Shown here: positions 7,034-15,330 of the stretch, piece by piece
Numbering within the stretch: position 1 is the first letter of the stretch
Layout of the letters: each line of letters begins with the position of its first letter
Source: Candidatus Tectomicrobia bacterium
GTDB taxonomy: Bacteria; UBA8248
Direction: 5' to 3'
Length of the DNA: 64,000 bases
Assembly (NCBI GenBank): GCA_016192135.1
Contig: JACPUR010000019.1
Span: 159,291-223,290, forward strand
Made by a program: the position numbers and the translations under genes
Notes under the pieces: model-generated
What the model was told of the DNA's origin: nothing
The model's database searches: none
What the model saw: only the letters and a program-made list of their open reading frames with translations

Positions 7034-9058
7034 CTACCTCCCGAACAGGCCCTTGAGGCCCTGGCCGATCCCCTCGACGCCCTTCTTGAGCTCCTCCGCC
7101 GCCTTGCCGGCCGCGGAGGTGGGCTGCTTGGCGGGGGGCTGGCCGGGGGCGGCCATGAGCTTGAGGCAGGGGTTGTCCGCGGAGCCCAGATCCCCGAGGC
7201 CGGCGATGGCGGCGGGCGGGAAGATGAAGATGCCGGCGATGCCGCCGAGCCGGCGCGCGACGGCCAGCTCGTCCGGGCGGACCTTGGGATTCGCGAGGGT
7301 CCCCTGGATGTTGACCGGCACCGAGAGGTTCAGCGTGGCCGACTTGGGCCGGGGCGTCACCTTCATGTCGAGGGTTTCCCTGCCGAGATCGATTTTCCCC
7401 TCGCCCGCGATGGTGGAGAACTCGCTGTCCACGACGAGGGCGCGGCTGGTCGCCACCCCGTCCCGCACCAGGAAGTCGCTCACCGCGCAGTTGAGGGCCA
7501 CCTTGTCGGTGCCCTTGGAGAGCAGGGTGCCGAGCACCTGGGTGAAGCCGCCGATGGCGTAGTCCAGCCCGGCGGTGCTGGCCCGTCCGTTGGCCATGAC
7601 GAACTTGGTCTCCCCGTTCAGGCTGGCCATGATGGCGGCCACGCTCGCGCCCCGGCCCTTGAGGTCCACGGCGAGGTCCGCCCGGCCGCTTACCCAGTCG
7701 CGGTGGCCTGCCTCCTTGAGCAGCGCGCCCAGCTCGAGGCCCTTCACCTTCATCCCGGCGGCCGCCGCCTTCGTCCCCGCGTCGAGGGAGAGCCCGCCCG
7801 CCGCCTCCCCGCCGGCCACCTTCGCGGTGAAGGGCTGGACCGAAAGCTTCCCGCCGCGCAGGACGAGACGGGCCGCGACCTCCCTGAGCGTGGCGCCGGG
7901 GGCCACGACCTCGCCCGCCGTATAGCGCACGTCCGCGTCGAGAAGGCCCAGGGCGTCGAGCGGGAGGGGATCGTTCGGGAAGACCTTGCCCTTGCGGGCC
8001 GCGGACTTCTTCTGCCCGCCCCCCGCCGCCTTCCCGCCCTCCGGGGCGCCGAGGAAATCGGCCAGGACGGCGCGCTTGGACGCCAGCTCGGCCGTGATCA
8101 GGGGCTTGGCCCCCTTGAGGTTCACCCCCGCCTTGCCCGCGAGGTCCGTCCCGCCCAGGGCGAGCTTGAGGTTGTCCGCCTGGAAGATATCGGGGCCTCC
8201 CTTCACCTCGGCGGAGAAGGAGAGCTTGCCGAGGCTCGCGGCCATCTCCCCCGCGATGGGCTTCAGGGCGGCGAGGCTCGCGGCGGAGGCCGAGACGGCG
8301 AGGCGCACGCCGCTCATCTTCTGGAGGTTTCCGATCTCGCCCTTCACCTGGGCTTCCACCCCGGCGAGCGAGGCCTGAATGTCCAAGGGGAAGGTCCCGC
8401 CCGAGCCCAGGATGCGCCCGAGCGCCCCCACCTTCCCCTTCGCCCGGAGCGGGAGATCCATGTAGGCGCCCTTGAGGTCCAGCGTCACGGGCGCCTCGAG
8501 GCCCTCGGCCCGGGTGGTCATCCGCTCGATGGCGAGCTTCTGCACCTCGCCCGTCTGGCCGTCGCGGTAGGTGACGAGGCCGTCCTCGAGCCGGAGCGAG
8601 ACGCTCAGCCCGGCGGGCAGGCCCCCCCCGGCGCCGCCCCCCGCGCCCGGCTCGCCGAACATCCAGTTGCCGCGCCCCTGGCGGTCGGTCTCCAGGAGGA
8701 TGTCGGGCCCCACGAGGACGAGGCGCTTCAGCCGGATGTCCCTGGAGAGGAGGGGCCAGAGCTCCACCTCCACCTCGAGCCGCCTGAGCCGGGCCATCTC
8801 GGGCCGCGTGCCCCAGGAGGCGTTGGAGAAGCTGGCGCCCTCCACCACCAGCGCCGGGCTCCACCCGATGGCGAGCGAGATGGGGCCCTCGAGCTTGAGG
8901 TCCCGGCCCGTGGCGGCCTTCGCCTGCTGGACGATGTAGCCCTTGTACTGGTTGGGGTCGATGGACTTGATGTAGGCGATTCCGCCCGCGATCGCGAGGA
9001 CGAGAAGCAGGGCGAGGGCGCCGGCGACGGTGCGCATGCGCATGGCCGCGTCTCCCAT
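7034..9058 (-). CDS. AsmA family protein (copy 1)
   Basis: A 674-residue inner-membrane-anchored periplasmic protein. One N-terminal helix (about residues 9-28, TVAGALALLLVLAIAGGIAY) is followed by the AsmA signature DPNQYKGYIVQQAKAATGRDL and ASFSNASWGTRPEMARLRRLE. The C-terminal AsmA-2 region contains LNLSVPVNIQGTLANPKVRP and PPAAIAGLGDLG. The family is tied to outer-membrane lipid homeostasis and bridge-like phospholipid transport. A close paralog is at 11015-13102. Both end in a Lys/Gly-rich amphipathic tail (KKGVEGIGQGLKGLFGR). No adjacent partner suggests a special substrate. Confidence 0.9.
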   Translation of the reverse strand: MGDAAMRMRTVAGALALLLVLAIAGGIAYIKSIDPNQYKGYIVQQAKAATGRDLKLEGPISLAIGWSPALVVEGASFSNASWGTRPEMARLRRLEVEVELWPLLSRDIRLKRLVLVGPDILLETDRQGRGNWMFGEPGAGGGAGGGLPAGLSVSLRLEDGLVTYRDGQTGEVQKLAIERMTTRAEGLEAPVTLDLKGAYMDLPLRAKGKVGALGRILGSGGTFPLDIQASLAGVEAQVKGEIGNLQKMSGVRLAVSASAASLAALKPIAGEMAASLGKLSFSAEVKGGPDIFQADNLKLALGGTDLAGKAGVNLKGAKPLITAELASKRAVLADFLGAPEGGKAAGGGQKKSAARKGKVFPNDPLPLDALGLLDADVRYTAGEVVAPGATLREVAARLVLRGGKLSVQPFTAKVAGGEAAGGLSLDAGTKAAAAGMKVKGLELGALLKEAGHRDWVSGRADLAVDLKGRGASVAAIMASLNGETKFVMANGRASTAGLDYAIGGFTQVLGTLLSKGTDKVALNCAVSDFLVRDGVATSRALVVDSEFSTIAGEGKIDLGRETLDMKVTPRPKSATLNLSVPVNIQGTLANPKVRPDELAVARRLGGIAGIFIFPPAAIAGLGDLGSADNPCLKLMAAPGQPPAKQPTSAAGKAAEELKKGVEGIGQGLKGLFGR

Positions 9059-9283
9059 GGAAGGGGAAGGGGAAGGGGACAGGCAGGAGGACGGCCGCGC
9101 CTTCCGGCGGCGGGAAGCGGCCTGGGTGACGGGCGGAATTGTATCACGGCGCCGCCGCGGGGAAGGGACAGCGGGCGGCTGGTGTGTCCTAATTTGAATT
9201 GGTCCGAGTGGTCGACATTTGACGAATTGGAGGGGTTCTAAAGATTGGATGGCAGTTTCCGGAAAACCCGTGACGTTGTCAGT

Positions 9284-9529
9284 TTAACTCCCCCAAAAAT
9301 CCTTGGGGGAAAGGCCAAAGGCTCTAATAATTGATTGCACAACATGGACGCTGACATCAGAGTTATCGCCGTGGTGCTTGACTGGATAGGTTACTCCCTT
9401 TCTTGACCCTTCTTTTTCAGGCCGCAGAAAAACCACATGGCTTCCCTTGCCTCGATCGGCAAGAGAAAGAATCCCCAAGTCTCGCAATATCCGCTCCAAT
9501 TCCCGGAATTTAATAGGGTGAGGATTCAT
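9284..9529 (-). CDS. hicA: HicA-type toxin
   Basis: An 81-residue protein with the HicA double-stranded-RNA-binding fold: helix FRELERILRDLGI, then DRGKGSHVVFLRP carrying the catalytic His in GSH. TYPVKHHGDNSDVSVHVVQSIIRAFGLSPKDFW follows, the usual strand-helix-helix end. HicA toxins cleave mRNA and are held by HicB. The ATG follows GGGAG in the end of the upstream antitoxin gene, seven bases away, so the pair is translationally linked. The sequence is visibly poorer in G and C than its neighbours, a sign of transfer. Confidence 0.8.
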   Translation of the reverse strand: MNPHPIKFRELERILRDLGILSLADRGKGSHVVFLRPEKEGSRKGVTYPVKHHGDNSDVSVHVVQSIIRAFGLSPKDFWGS

Positions 9530-9536
9530 TACTCCC

Positions 9537-9860
9537 TTATACCATTACAGGCACCGCCGAAAGCGATAGCCCAGAGGTTATTGAATCCCACCGGGATATT
9601 TTGGTTTCCCGCTGGCGCTTCTGGGCTTGGGCTTTGGTTTTAAAGAACCGCTGCCATACTTCGGGCGGGGCCGGTCTAAAAATATTTTCAAAATTATCGT
9701 TTTCGGCGGCATAGACAATTTGGGCCTGGCAAACCTCCAAGAGGTCATCAATGGCCTCATGTTCGCTAGGCGCGGTCACAACCAAATCCAACTGGAGCGC
9801 ATGGGCCACGAAAAGTCCATCTTCTTCGTAAACCACAGCGTCAATGTGAAGTTCGGGCAC
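9537..9860 (-). CDS. hicB: HicB-type antitoxin
   Basis: A 107-residue protein from the preferred GTG at 9858-9860. The domain HIDAVVYEEDGLFVAHALQLDLVV with SEHEAIDDLLEVCQAQI is the HicB partial RNase-H-like fold that neutralises HicA. A longer frame opens at 9956, but it would have to translate a palindrome at 9932-9946 and gives an N-terminus unlike HicB; the GTG has GAGGGT upstream. The C-terminal part (about 45 residues, basic) shows no clear DNA-binding domain. The antitoxin-first order fits hicBA variants. Confidence 0.7.
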   Translation of the reverse strand: MPELHIDAVVYEEDGLFVAHALQLDLVVTAPSEHEAIDDLLEVCQAQIVYAAENDNFENIFRPAPPEVWQRFFKTKAQAQKRQRETKISRWDSITSGLSLSAVPVMV

Positions 9861-9931
9861 CGGGCTACCCTCAGGCGGCCTATTTCGGCCAATTATCCGT
9901 TCACCATCCGGGGTGTACGGCCCTTTTAATT

Positions 9932-9946
9932 TCGGGTATCCCGAAT
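9932..9946. promoter_or_regulatory. Small palindrome upstream of hicB
   Basis: TTCGGG-TAT-CCCGAA, 72 bases upstream of the preferred hicB start. It may be an autoregulatory operator of the toxin-antitoxin pair. The position supports the shorter hicB start. Confidence 0.35.
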
Positions 9947-9975
9947 TGCCACACAATAGCTATGTTTTGACTTTG

Positions 9976-10023
9976 TTTGTTGGCATATAAATCGTTGACA
10001 TATTGCCAACAAAATCATACATT
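9976..10023 (+). promoter_or_regulatory. Promoter with overlapping 10-bp-arm inverted repeat
   Basis: TTGACA (9995-10000), 17 bases, TACATT (10018-10023) form a sigma-70-like promoter for the gene at 10054. The arms TTTGTTGGCA (9976-9985) and TGCCAACAAA (10004-10013) flank the -35 box, with the right arm inside the spacer. A protein bound here would block the promoter, and the site also lies in the intergenic region shared with hicBA. Confidence 0.55.
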
Positions 10024-10053
10024 GACGGCGGGCTTGGATTGGGAGGTACCACC

Positions 10054-10767
10054 ATGGAGTTCCCGTCGGTTTTGGACAGGGAAACAATCCAAAAAGCAAT
10101 CGACAATCTCAAAGATAAAAGAAATCAAATAGATGAGCGAATTTTGGCCCTTGAAATCATGTTGAAATGGCAGGAGGAAGAACCAAACAACAAATCCTCC
10201 ACTGCGCCTCCATTCCCTGGCTTACTTCGTAGAAGGCCCCTTTCAAGGCCTTGGGATCCCATTGAGGCACGGAGGCTCTGGGGGGAGGCGATCCAATCCC
10301 TCAGACCGGCGCGGCAAGTCCTCTTCAGGGAAGTTGAAGTGGACACGGAGGCGGAGAGACAGGTACGCCTTCGTTTCCGTGCAGAAAATGTCCCCGCCCA
10401 AATTCTCGACCTAGTCCGGGACACACTGCCCCTTCTAGAGACTTTCTTTAGGGAGCACGCGCCATGGCGTGTCAGGGTGGCAATTGAAAGTCCGAAGCCT
10501 TCTGGCCCCTCGGAAGAAAAGCTCTTTGAGAATTTAAGCCAAAGGGAGACGTGCCTTAGAATAATAAATAGTTCTAATGATGTATTGACAGTTCGACAAG
10601 TGGCCGAGCGGGCTCAAGGTGGGGGATACAAATTCAGGGCTGAGAGACCAGAACCATCGGTATCTACGACTCTTCGGCGGTTGGCCCAAGAAGGATTGAT
10701 CAGGTTAATCTCGACCAACAAGGGCAATTTTTATAAGCGGATAGAAAACGCCCCGCAGGGCACATGA
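10054..10767 (+). CDS. Unrecognised protein with C-terminal winged-helix-like region
   Basis: A 237-residue protein starting at the ATG with an excellent GGGAGGT six bases upstream. Residues 8-40 form a charged helix (ETIQKAIDNLKDKRNQIDER), possibly coiled coil. The middle section, with a tryptophan and many arginines, has no match I know. Residues about 165-225 read like a winged helix: CLRIINSSNDVLTVRQVAERA, then VSTTLRRLAQEGLIRLI and a wing ending in YKR. It may bind the dyad at 9976-10013 and control itself and the divergent hicBA, but that is inference. Codon use is more AT-rich than in the flanking genes. Confidence 0.6.
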   Translation: MEFPSVLDRETIQKAIDNLKDKRNQIDERILALEIMLKWQEEEPNNKSSTAPPFPGLLRRRPLSRPWDPIEARRLWGEAIQSLRPARQVLFREVEVDTEAERQVRLRFRAENVPAQILDLVRDTLPLLETFFREHAPWRVRVAIESPKPSGPSEEKLFENLSQRETCLRIINSSNDVLTVRQVAERAQGGGYKFRAERPEPSVSTTLRRLAQEGLIRLISTNKGNFYKRIENAPQGT

Positions 10768-10788
10768 CCATGCGGGGCTCTTTCTTTT
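10750..10788 (+). terminator. Rho-independent terminator
   Basis: GCCCCGCA (10750-10757) pairs with TGCGGGGC (10771-10778), followed by TCTTTCTTTT. The stop codon of the preceding gene (10765-10767) lies in the loop. Confidence 0.8.
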
Positions 10789-10792
10789 CATC

Positions 10793-10871
10793 GGAGCGTT
10801 GGCCGAGTGGCTTAAGGCACCCGGCTTAGGATTGGGCGGGGGCACCCCCCTCTAAGGAACGCCCCCGCCCA
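10793..10871 (+). pseudogene. tRNA-like 5' fragment (Leu/Ser class) followed by a GC hairpin
   Basis: GGAGCGT (10793-10799) could be an acceptor 5' strand. TGGCCGAGTGGCTTAAGGCA (10800-10819) is a class II D arm, and CCCGG-CTTAGGA-TTGGG makes an anticodon stem-loop whose reading would be TAG (Leu). After this, no T-arm sequence and no complementary acceptor strand are found. Instead GGGCGGGGGC (10833-10842) pairs with GCCCCCGCCC (10861-10870). It is best read as a broken tRNA at the edge of the AT-rich island; chance similarity is possible. Nothing else was recognised up to 11014. Confidence 0.35.
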
Positions 10872-11014
10872 GTTAAATTAAAACCACTCTAAAAATTGGT
10901 CAAGCGCATCATTCCGGCCTCCCCGAATCGCTCATCGGAACACGATTTGCCTCACCATGCGGATGCGGATGCGCCGCCTGACCCGGCTAATTCTCGCGCC
11001 CCGCCTTTTGCGTC

Positions 11015-13102
11015 CTACTTCCCGAGCAGCCCCTTCAGCCCCTCGCCGATCCCCTCGATGCCCTTCTTCAGCTCCTTGCCCACCCCTTCGAGTCCCTTCT
11101 TCGGGTCGCCGTCCTTCGGGTCGCCGTCCTTCGGGGCGCCGGGGGCGGCCCCGCTCTTCATGATGTCGATGCAGGGGTTGCTCCAGGTGCCCAGCTCGCC
11201 GAGGCCGATGATGGCCGCCGGCGGGAAGACGAAGGCCCCGATCACCCCGGCGAGCCTCCGGGCGACCGCCAGCTCGTCCGGGCGGACGCTCGGCTTCCGG
11301 AGGGGGCCCTCGATCCGGACCGGCACCGACATGCTCAGGGTGACGGACTTGGCCTTCGGCACGACCCGCATGTCGACCGTCTCCCGGCCGAGGTCGATCT
11401 TGCCCTCGCCCGAGATGGTGGAGAACTGGCTGTCGGCCACCAGGGCGCGTGTCTCGGCGACGCCTTTCTTCACGGCGAAGTCGGCCGCCGCGCAGTTGAG
11501 CTTCATGTTGGTGGTGCCCTGCGAGAGGAGGGTGCCGAGCACCTGGGTGAAGCCGCCGACCAGGTAGTCGAGGCCGGCCGTGTTCATGGTCCCCTCGCCG
11601 ACGAGGAGCCGGGTCTCCCCGTCCAGGTTACCCATGAGGGTGTCGACGTCCTCGCCCCGGCCCTGGAGGTCCAGGGAGAAGTCGGTCCGGCCGCTCACCC
11701 AGGCGGAGGTGCCCGCGTTCTTGAGGAGCTCGGCCATCTCGAGGTTCCGGCCCGTGACCTTGAGGCCGCCGACCTTGGTGTTGGCGTTGGCGTGGAGGTT
11801 CCCCTCCATCGAGCCGCCCGCGGTCTTGGCCTTGAGGGCGGTGAGGCCGAGGCGGCCGTCCTGGAGGTTGAGGTCGGCCGACACTTCGTGGAAGTACGCG
11901 CGCGGGGCGATGAGCTCTCCCGCCGAGAGGCGGACGCGGGCGTCCACGTGGCGGAGGCTGTCGTAGGGGATGGGGGTCTTCGGGAAGAGCTCGCCCTTGC
12001 CGGCCCCGGGCTCCTTCTTGGGCGCCTGCTTGGGCGCCTGCCCGCCCTTGGCCGGCTGGATGAACTCCGTCAGCAGGAGGCGCTTCGAGACGAGCTCGCC
12101 CTCGAAGCGCGGGCGGGGGCCCTTGAAGTTCGCCTTGAAGCGCCCGGCGATGTCGCTCTCGCCGGAGCGCAGGGTCATCCCGGTGATCGCGAGGGAGGCC
12201 GTGTCTCCCTTCACCTGGGCGGCGAGCCGGAACTTGCCCGTCCCGCCGATCATGGAGCCGACGAGGGACTTCACGGAGGAGAACCCCCCGCCCTCCGAGG
12301 CGAAATGGAGGTCGATGCCGCTCATGTCTCCGATGTCGCCGATCCGTCCCTTGACCGAGCTCTGGATTTCGCCCACCGAGAAGGAGACCTCGACCGGGAA
12401 CGGCCCCGTGCCCTTCAGGACCGTGCCGAAGGGGCCCACCTTGCCGTCCACCGTCACGGGGATCTCCTCGTAGGCGCCCTTGAACTTCAGCGCGACCAGC
12501 GAGTCGAGGCTCTCGGCGTTCGCGGACATGCGCTCGATGGTGACCCGGTGCACCTTGCCCGTCTGGTGGTTGCGGTAGGTGACGGAGGCGTTCTCCACCT
12601 GGGTGGCGAGGGCCAGGCCCGCCGGGACGCCCCGGCCCTCTTTCTTTTGGGGCTGCTTCTCATCCTTCTGGGGCTGCTTCTCATCGGCCGTGCCGAACTG
12701 CCAGTTCCCCCGGCCCTCCTTGTTCCTCTCGAGCAGGATGTCGGGATGGATCAGCACGAGGCGCTTCAGGCGGATCTCCCGGGCCCGGATGAGGGGGAGG
12801 ATCTCCACCTCCACCTCGAGCCGCTTCAGGGTGGCCATCTGGGGGCGGCTCCCCCAGGAGGTGTTGGAGAAGCTCGCCCCCTCCACCACGAGCACGGGCC
12901 TCAGGCCGAGCTCGAAGCGGATGGGGCCCTCAATCCTGAGGTCGCGGCCGGTTGCCTCCTTCGCCTTGCCGGCGATGTAGCCCTTGTACTGGTTCGGGTC
13001 GAGGGTCTTGATGTAAATGAACGCTCCCGCCACCGCGAGAACGATGATCCCCGCGATGGCGCCCAGGAAAATCGCGGCGGTGCGCATGATCGGAATCCCC
13101 AT
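11015..13102 (-). CDS. AsmA family protein (copy 2)
   Basis: 695 residues and collinear with the copy at 7034-9058. It has an N-terminal helix (IFLGAIAGIIVLAVAGAFIY), then LDPNQYKGYIAGKAKEATGRDL and ASFSNTSWGSRPQMATLKRLE. The C-terminal half shares VGGFTQVLGTLLSQGT, RPDELAVARRLAGV and the KKGIEGIGEGLKGLLGK tail with copy 1. It is an inner-membrane-anchored periplasmic protein of the lipid-homeostasis family. The two genes are almost certainly a tandem duplication later split by the hicBA island. Confidence 0.9.
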   Translation of the reverse strand: MGIPIMRTAAIFLGAIAGIIVLAVAGAFIYIKTLDPNQYKGYIAGKAKEATGRDLRIEGPIRFELGLRPVLVVEGASFSNTSWGSRPQMATLKRLEVEVEILPLIRAREIRLKRLVLIHPDILLERNKEGRGNWQFGTADEKQPQKDEKQPQKKEGRGVPAGLALATQVENASVTYRNHQTGKVHRVTIERMSANAESLDSLVALKFKGAYEEIPVTVDGKVGPFGTVLKGTGPFPVEVSFSVGEIQSSVKGRIGDIGDMSGIDLHFASEGGGFSSVKSLVGSMIGGTGKFRLAAQVKGDTASLAITGMTLRSGESDIAGRFKANFKGPRPRFEGELVSKRLLLTEFIQPAKGGQAPKQAPKKEPGAGKGELFPKTPIPYDSLRHVDARVRLSAGELIAPRAYFHEVSADLNLQDGRLGLTALKAKTAGGSMEGNLHANANTKVGGLKVTGRNLEMAELLKNAGTSAWVSGRTDFSLDLQGRGEDVDTLMGNLDGETRLLVGEGTMNTAGLDYLVGGFTQVLGTLLSQGTTNMKLNCAAADFAVKKGVAETRALVADSQFSTISGEGKIDLGRETVDMRVVPKAKSVTLSMSVPVRIEGPLRKPSVRPDELAVARRLAGVIGAFVFPPAAIIGLGELGTWSNPCIDIMKSGAAPGAPKDGDPKDGDPKKGLEGVGKELKKGIEGIGEGLKGLLGK

Positions 13103-13328
13103 TGGGAACCGCCCCCTCCGGAGGGGGGGCGCTCAGGCGGAAATCTCCAATCCCACGCCTAACGTGAGGGGAGGCCGCCCCCCGGCACAAGGCGGGGAAA
13201 AGCGGCAAAGGCGGCTTGAAAATCCCGATTTTTGGCCGGAATCCGCCGATTTTTGATCGAAAAGTTGTTATTTTTTGTTATTATTTGGAAGGATTTATGC
13301 CTGTGCTTGATGAGGTCAATGAAATTTC

Positions 13329-14228
13329 ATGGGTGAGATGCTCTCCACGGCCGAGGCGGCGGAGCTCCTGGGCCTGAACGAAAAGAAGGTATATTCCCTT
13401 GCCAGGGCGGGGAAAATTCCCGCCGTCCGCCTCACCGGAAAATGGATCTTCCCCCGGGCGACGCTCGAGGAGTGGCTCGAAAGTCTCGCGCGGGGGGGCG
13501 TGCGGGGCGAGGTCCCCCGCGCGCGACGCCCCGCCGCCCTCGTCCTCGCCGGGAGCGACGACCCCCTCTTCCGCTCCCTCCTGCGCGGCCTGAACCGCCA
13601 GCCGGAGCAGGGCCTCCTGGCCTTCGCCGAGTTGGGGAGCGCCGGGGGGCTGCGGGCCCTGGCCGGGGGGCTGGCCGACCTCGCCTGCTCCCACCTGGAG
13701 GAGGAAGGGGAGTTCAACCTGCCCTTCCTGCCGCGCCTCGCCCCGGGCGTGCGGGGGCGGGTGGTCACCGTGGCCCACCGCCGCCAGGGCATCCTCACCG
13801 CCCCGCGCAACCCCCTGGGCCTGCGCAGCGTGGCGGACCTGGCGCGCCGCCCCGGCCTCCGCATCGTGAACCGCCAGCCGGGCTCGGGCACCCGGCTCCT
13901 GCTGGACGCTGAGCTGCGCCGCGCCGGCGCCGAGCCCGAGAGCCTCCCCGGCTACAAGATCGAGGTGAGCACCCATGAGGAGGCCGCCCTGCGCGTCGTG
14001 CGCGGGGAGGCCGACGCCGCCATCGCCTGCGAGTGGGCGGGGCGCCAGGCGGGCCTGGGCTTCGTGCCCCTGCGCGAGGAGCGCTTCGACCTCATCGTGC
14101 CCCGGGAGGCGGGCCGGCGCGCCGGAAGCCTCGTCGAGGCGCTGCGCTCGCCCTCCTTTCGGCGCCGGGGGGCCGCCTGGCCGGGCTACGACCTGCGGGA
14201 GACGGGGACCGTCCAGGCCGAATTCTAG
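13329..14228 (+). CDS. HTH plus solute-binding-domain regulator, likely oxyanion sensor of the tup locus
   Basis: 299 residues. An excisionase/MerR-type helix-turn-helix fills residues 4-55 (LSTAEAAELLGLNEKKVYSL, then GKIPAVRLTGKWIFPRATLEEWL). From residue 70 to the end is a periplasmic-binding-protein fold of the TupA/ModA type without a signal peptide, with RIVNRQPGSGTRLLLDAELR and HEEAALRVVRGEADAAIACEW. This one-component design binds a small anion in the cytoplasm and controls a transporter. tupABC follows in the same direction after a repeat-rich gap of 252 bases. GAGG lies twelve bases before the chosen ATG; an ATG nine bases further in is also possible. Confidence 0.85.
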   Translation: MGEMLSTAEAAELLGLNEKKVYSLARAGKIPAVRLTGKWIFPRATLEEWLESLARGGVRGEVPRARRPAALVLAGSDDPLFRSLLRGLNRQPEQGLLAFAELGSAGGLRALAGGLADLACSHLEEEGEFNLPFLPRLAPGVRGRVVTVAHRRQGILTAPRNPLGLRSVADLARRPGLRIVNRQPGSGTRLLLDAELRRAGAEPESLPGYKIEVSTHEEAALRVVRGEADAAIACEWAGRQAGLGFVPLREERFDLIVPREAGRRAGSLVEALRSPSFRRRGAAWPGYDLRETGTVQAEF

Positions 14229-14258
14229 ACAGGCCGTCCGATGGTGAGGACGCGCACT

Positions 14259-14394
14259 TCTCCCTCTCCCTTGGGAGAGGGCAGGGGTGAGGGAGGGATT
14301 GGGCGGCGCCGAGAGATGTTTCCCTCACCCCCGTCCCCTCTCCCCCTCCCGAACCGGCAGGCCGGTTCGGGGACCCGAAAAGACGGGAGAGGGG
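14259..14394. repeat. CCCTCTCCC-type palindromic repeat pair
   Basis: The left element CCCTCTCCC-TT-GGGAGAGGG with GCAGGGGTGAGGG (14262-14293) is answered by CCCTCACCCCCGTCCCCTCTC and GGGAGAGGGG (14322-14394). Inside the right part is a hairpin CCGAACCGG/CCGGTTCGG. A second copy of this family is at 40564-40652. It fills most of the gap between the regulator and tupA. Confidence 0.75.
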
Positions 14395-14480
14395 TGCCGA
14401 AATCCGCGGGCGCGAGTGGGCTGACAGTCCTTTTGATTTTTTTCAGTCGGCAAGTAGCGGTTCAGGAAAGGAGAGTTTTC

Positions 14481-15317
14481 ATGCGGATGCGCTCTCTCGC
14501 GGGTTTCGCTCTCTTCTTTGCTTTCGTCACCGCCTCCGCGGGCCTTGCCGGCGCGGCGGAGCGCCTCAAGCTCGCCACCACCACCAGCACGTCCAACTCG
14601 GGTCTGCTGAAGTACCTTCATCCCGTCTTCGAGGAGAAGCATGGGGTGAAGGTGGACGTGATCGCCGTGGGCACAGGCCAGGCGCTGCGCCTCGGGCGGA
14701 ACAGGGACGTGGACGTGGTGCTCGTCCACGCCCGCGCCGCCGAGGACAAGTTCGTGGCGGAGGGCCACGGCGTGAACCGCCGGGACGTGATGTACAACGA
14801 CTTCATCGTGGCTGGCCCCAAGAAGGACCCAGCGGGGGTCCGGGGGATGAAGGACGCCGTGGCCGCCTTCAAGAAAGTGGCGGGGAAGAAGGCCCTCTGG
14901 TTCAGCCGCGGCGACGACTCGGGCACCCACAAGATGGAGCTCCGGCTCTGGAAGGCGGCGGGCCTGGGCAAGCCCTCGGGCGGGTGGTACCGCTCCCTGG
15001 GCCAGGGGATGGGCAACACTCTCATTGCGGCGGACGAGAAGGGGGCCTACACCCTCGCCGACCGGGGCACCTACATCGCCCTGACCGCCAAGAAGAAGAT
15101 CGGGCTCGAGATCGCCATCGAGGGCGACAAGAAGCTCTTCAACCCCTACGGCGTCATCGCCGTCAACCCCAAGAAGCATCCCCACGTGAAGTACGACCTG
15201 GCGATGAAGTACGTGAACTTCCTCGTCTCCCCTGAGGGCCAAAAGCTCATCGGCGGCTTTGCGATGGAGGGGAAGGTGCTCTTCTTCCCCTCGGCGGGGG
15301 GGGCTGGCGGCAACTGA
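14481..15317 (+). CDS. tupA: Tungstate ABC transporter, substrate-binding protein
   Basis: 278 residues with a signal peptide (MRMRSLAGFALFFAFVTASA, cleavage near AGLAGA-AE). The TupA hallmark ATTTSTSNSGLLKYLHPVFE follows, where the Thr/Ser run binds the oxyanion. DVVLVHARAAEDKFVAEGHG, the FSRGDDSGTHKMELRLWK loop and YTLADRGTYIAL are also typical and separate TupA from ModA and PstS. GGAG lies about eight bases before the ATG at 14481. It would deliver tungstate to TupBC. Its fold matches the C-terminal domain of the regulator just upstream. Confidence 0.92.
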   Translation: MRMRSLAGFALFFAFVTASAGLAGAAERLKLATTTSTSNSGLLKYLHPVFEEKHGVKVDVIAVGTGQALRLGRNRDVDVVLVHARAAEDKFVAEGHGVNRRDVMYNDFIVAGPKKDPAGVRGMKDAVAAFKKVAGKKALWFSRGDDSGTHKMELRLWKAAGLGKPSGGWYRSLGQGMGNTLIAADEKGAYTLADRGTYIALTAKKKIGLEIAIEGDKKLFNPYGVIAVNPKKHPHVKYDLAMKYVNFLVSPEGQKLIGGFAMEGKVLFFPSAGGAGGN

Positions 15318-15330
15318 CGGTTCGGGCCTT

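Noticed and set aside
13298-13360. A short upstream open frame starting at ATG 13298 before the HTH regulator.
   Set aside because: It is out of frame, overlaps the regulator start and has no stop nearby; no leader-peptide features.
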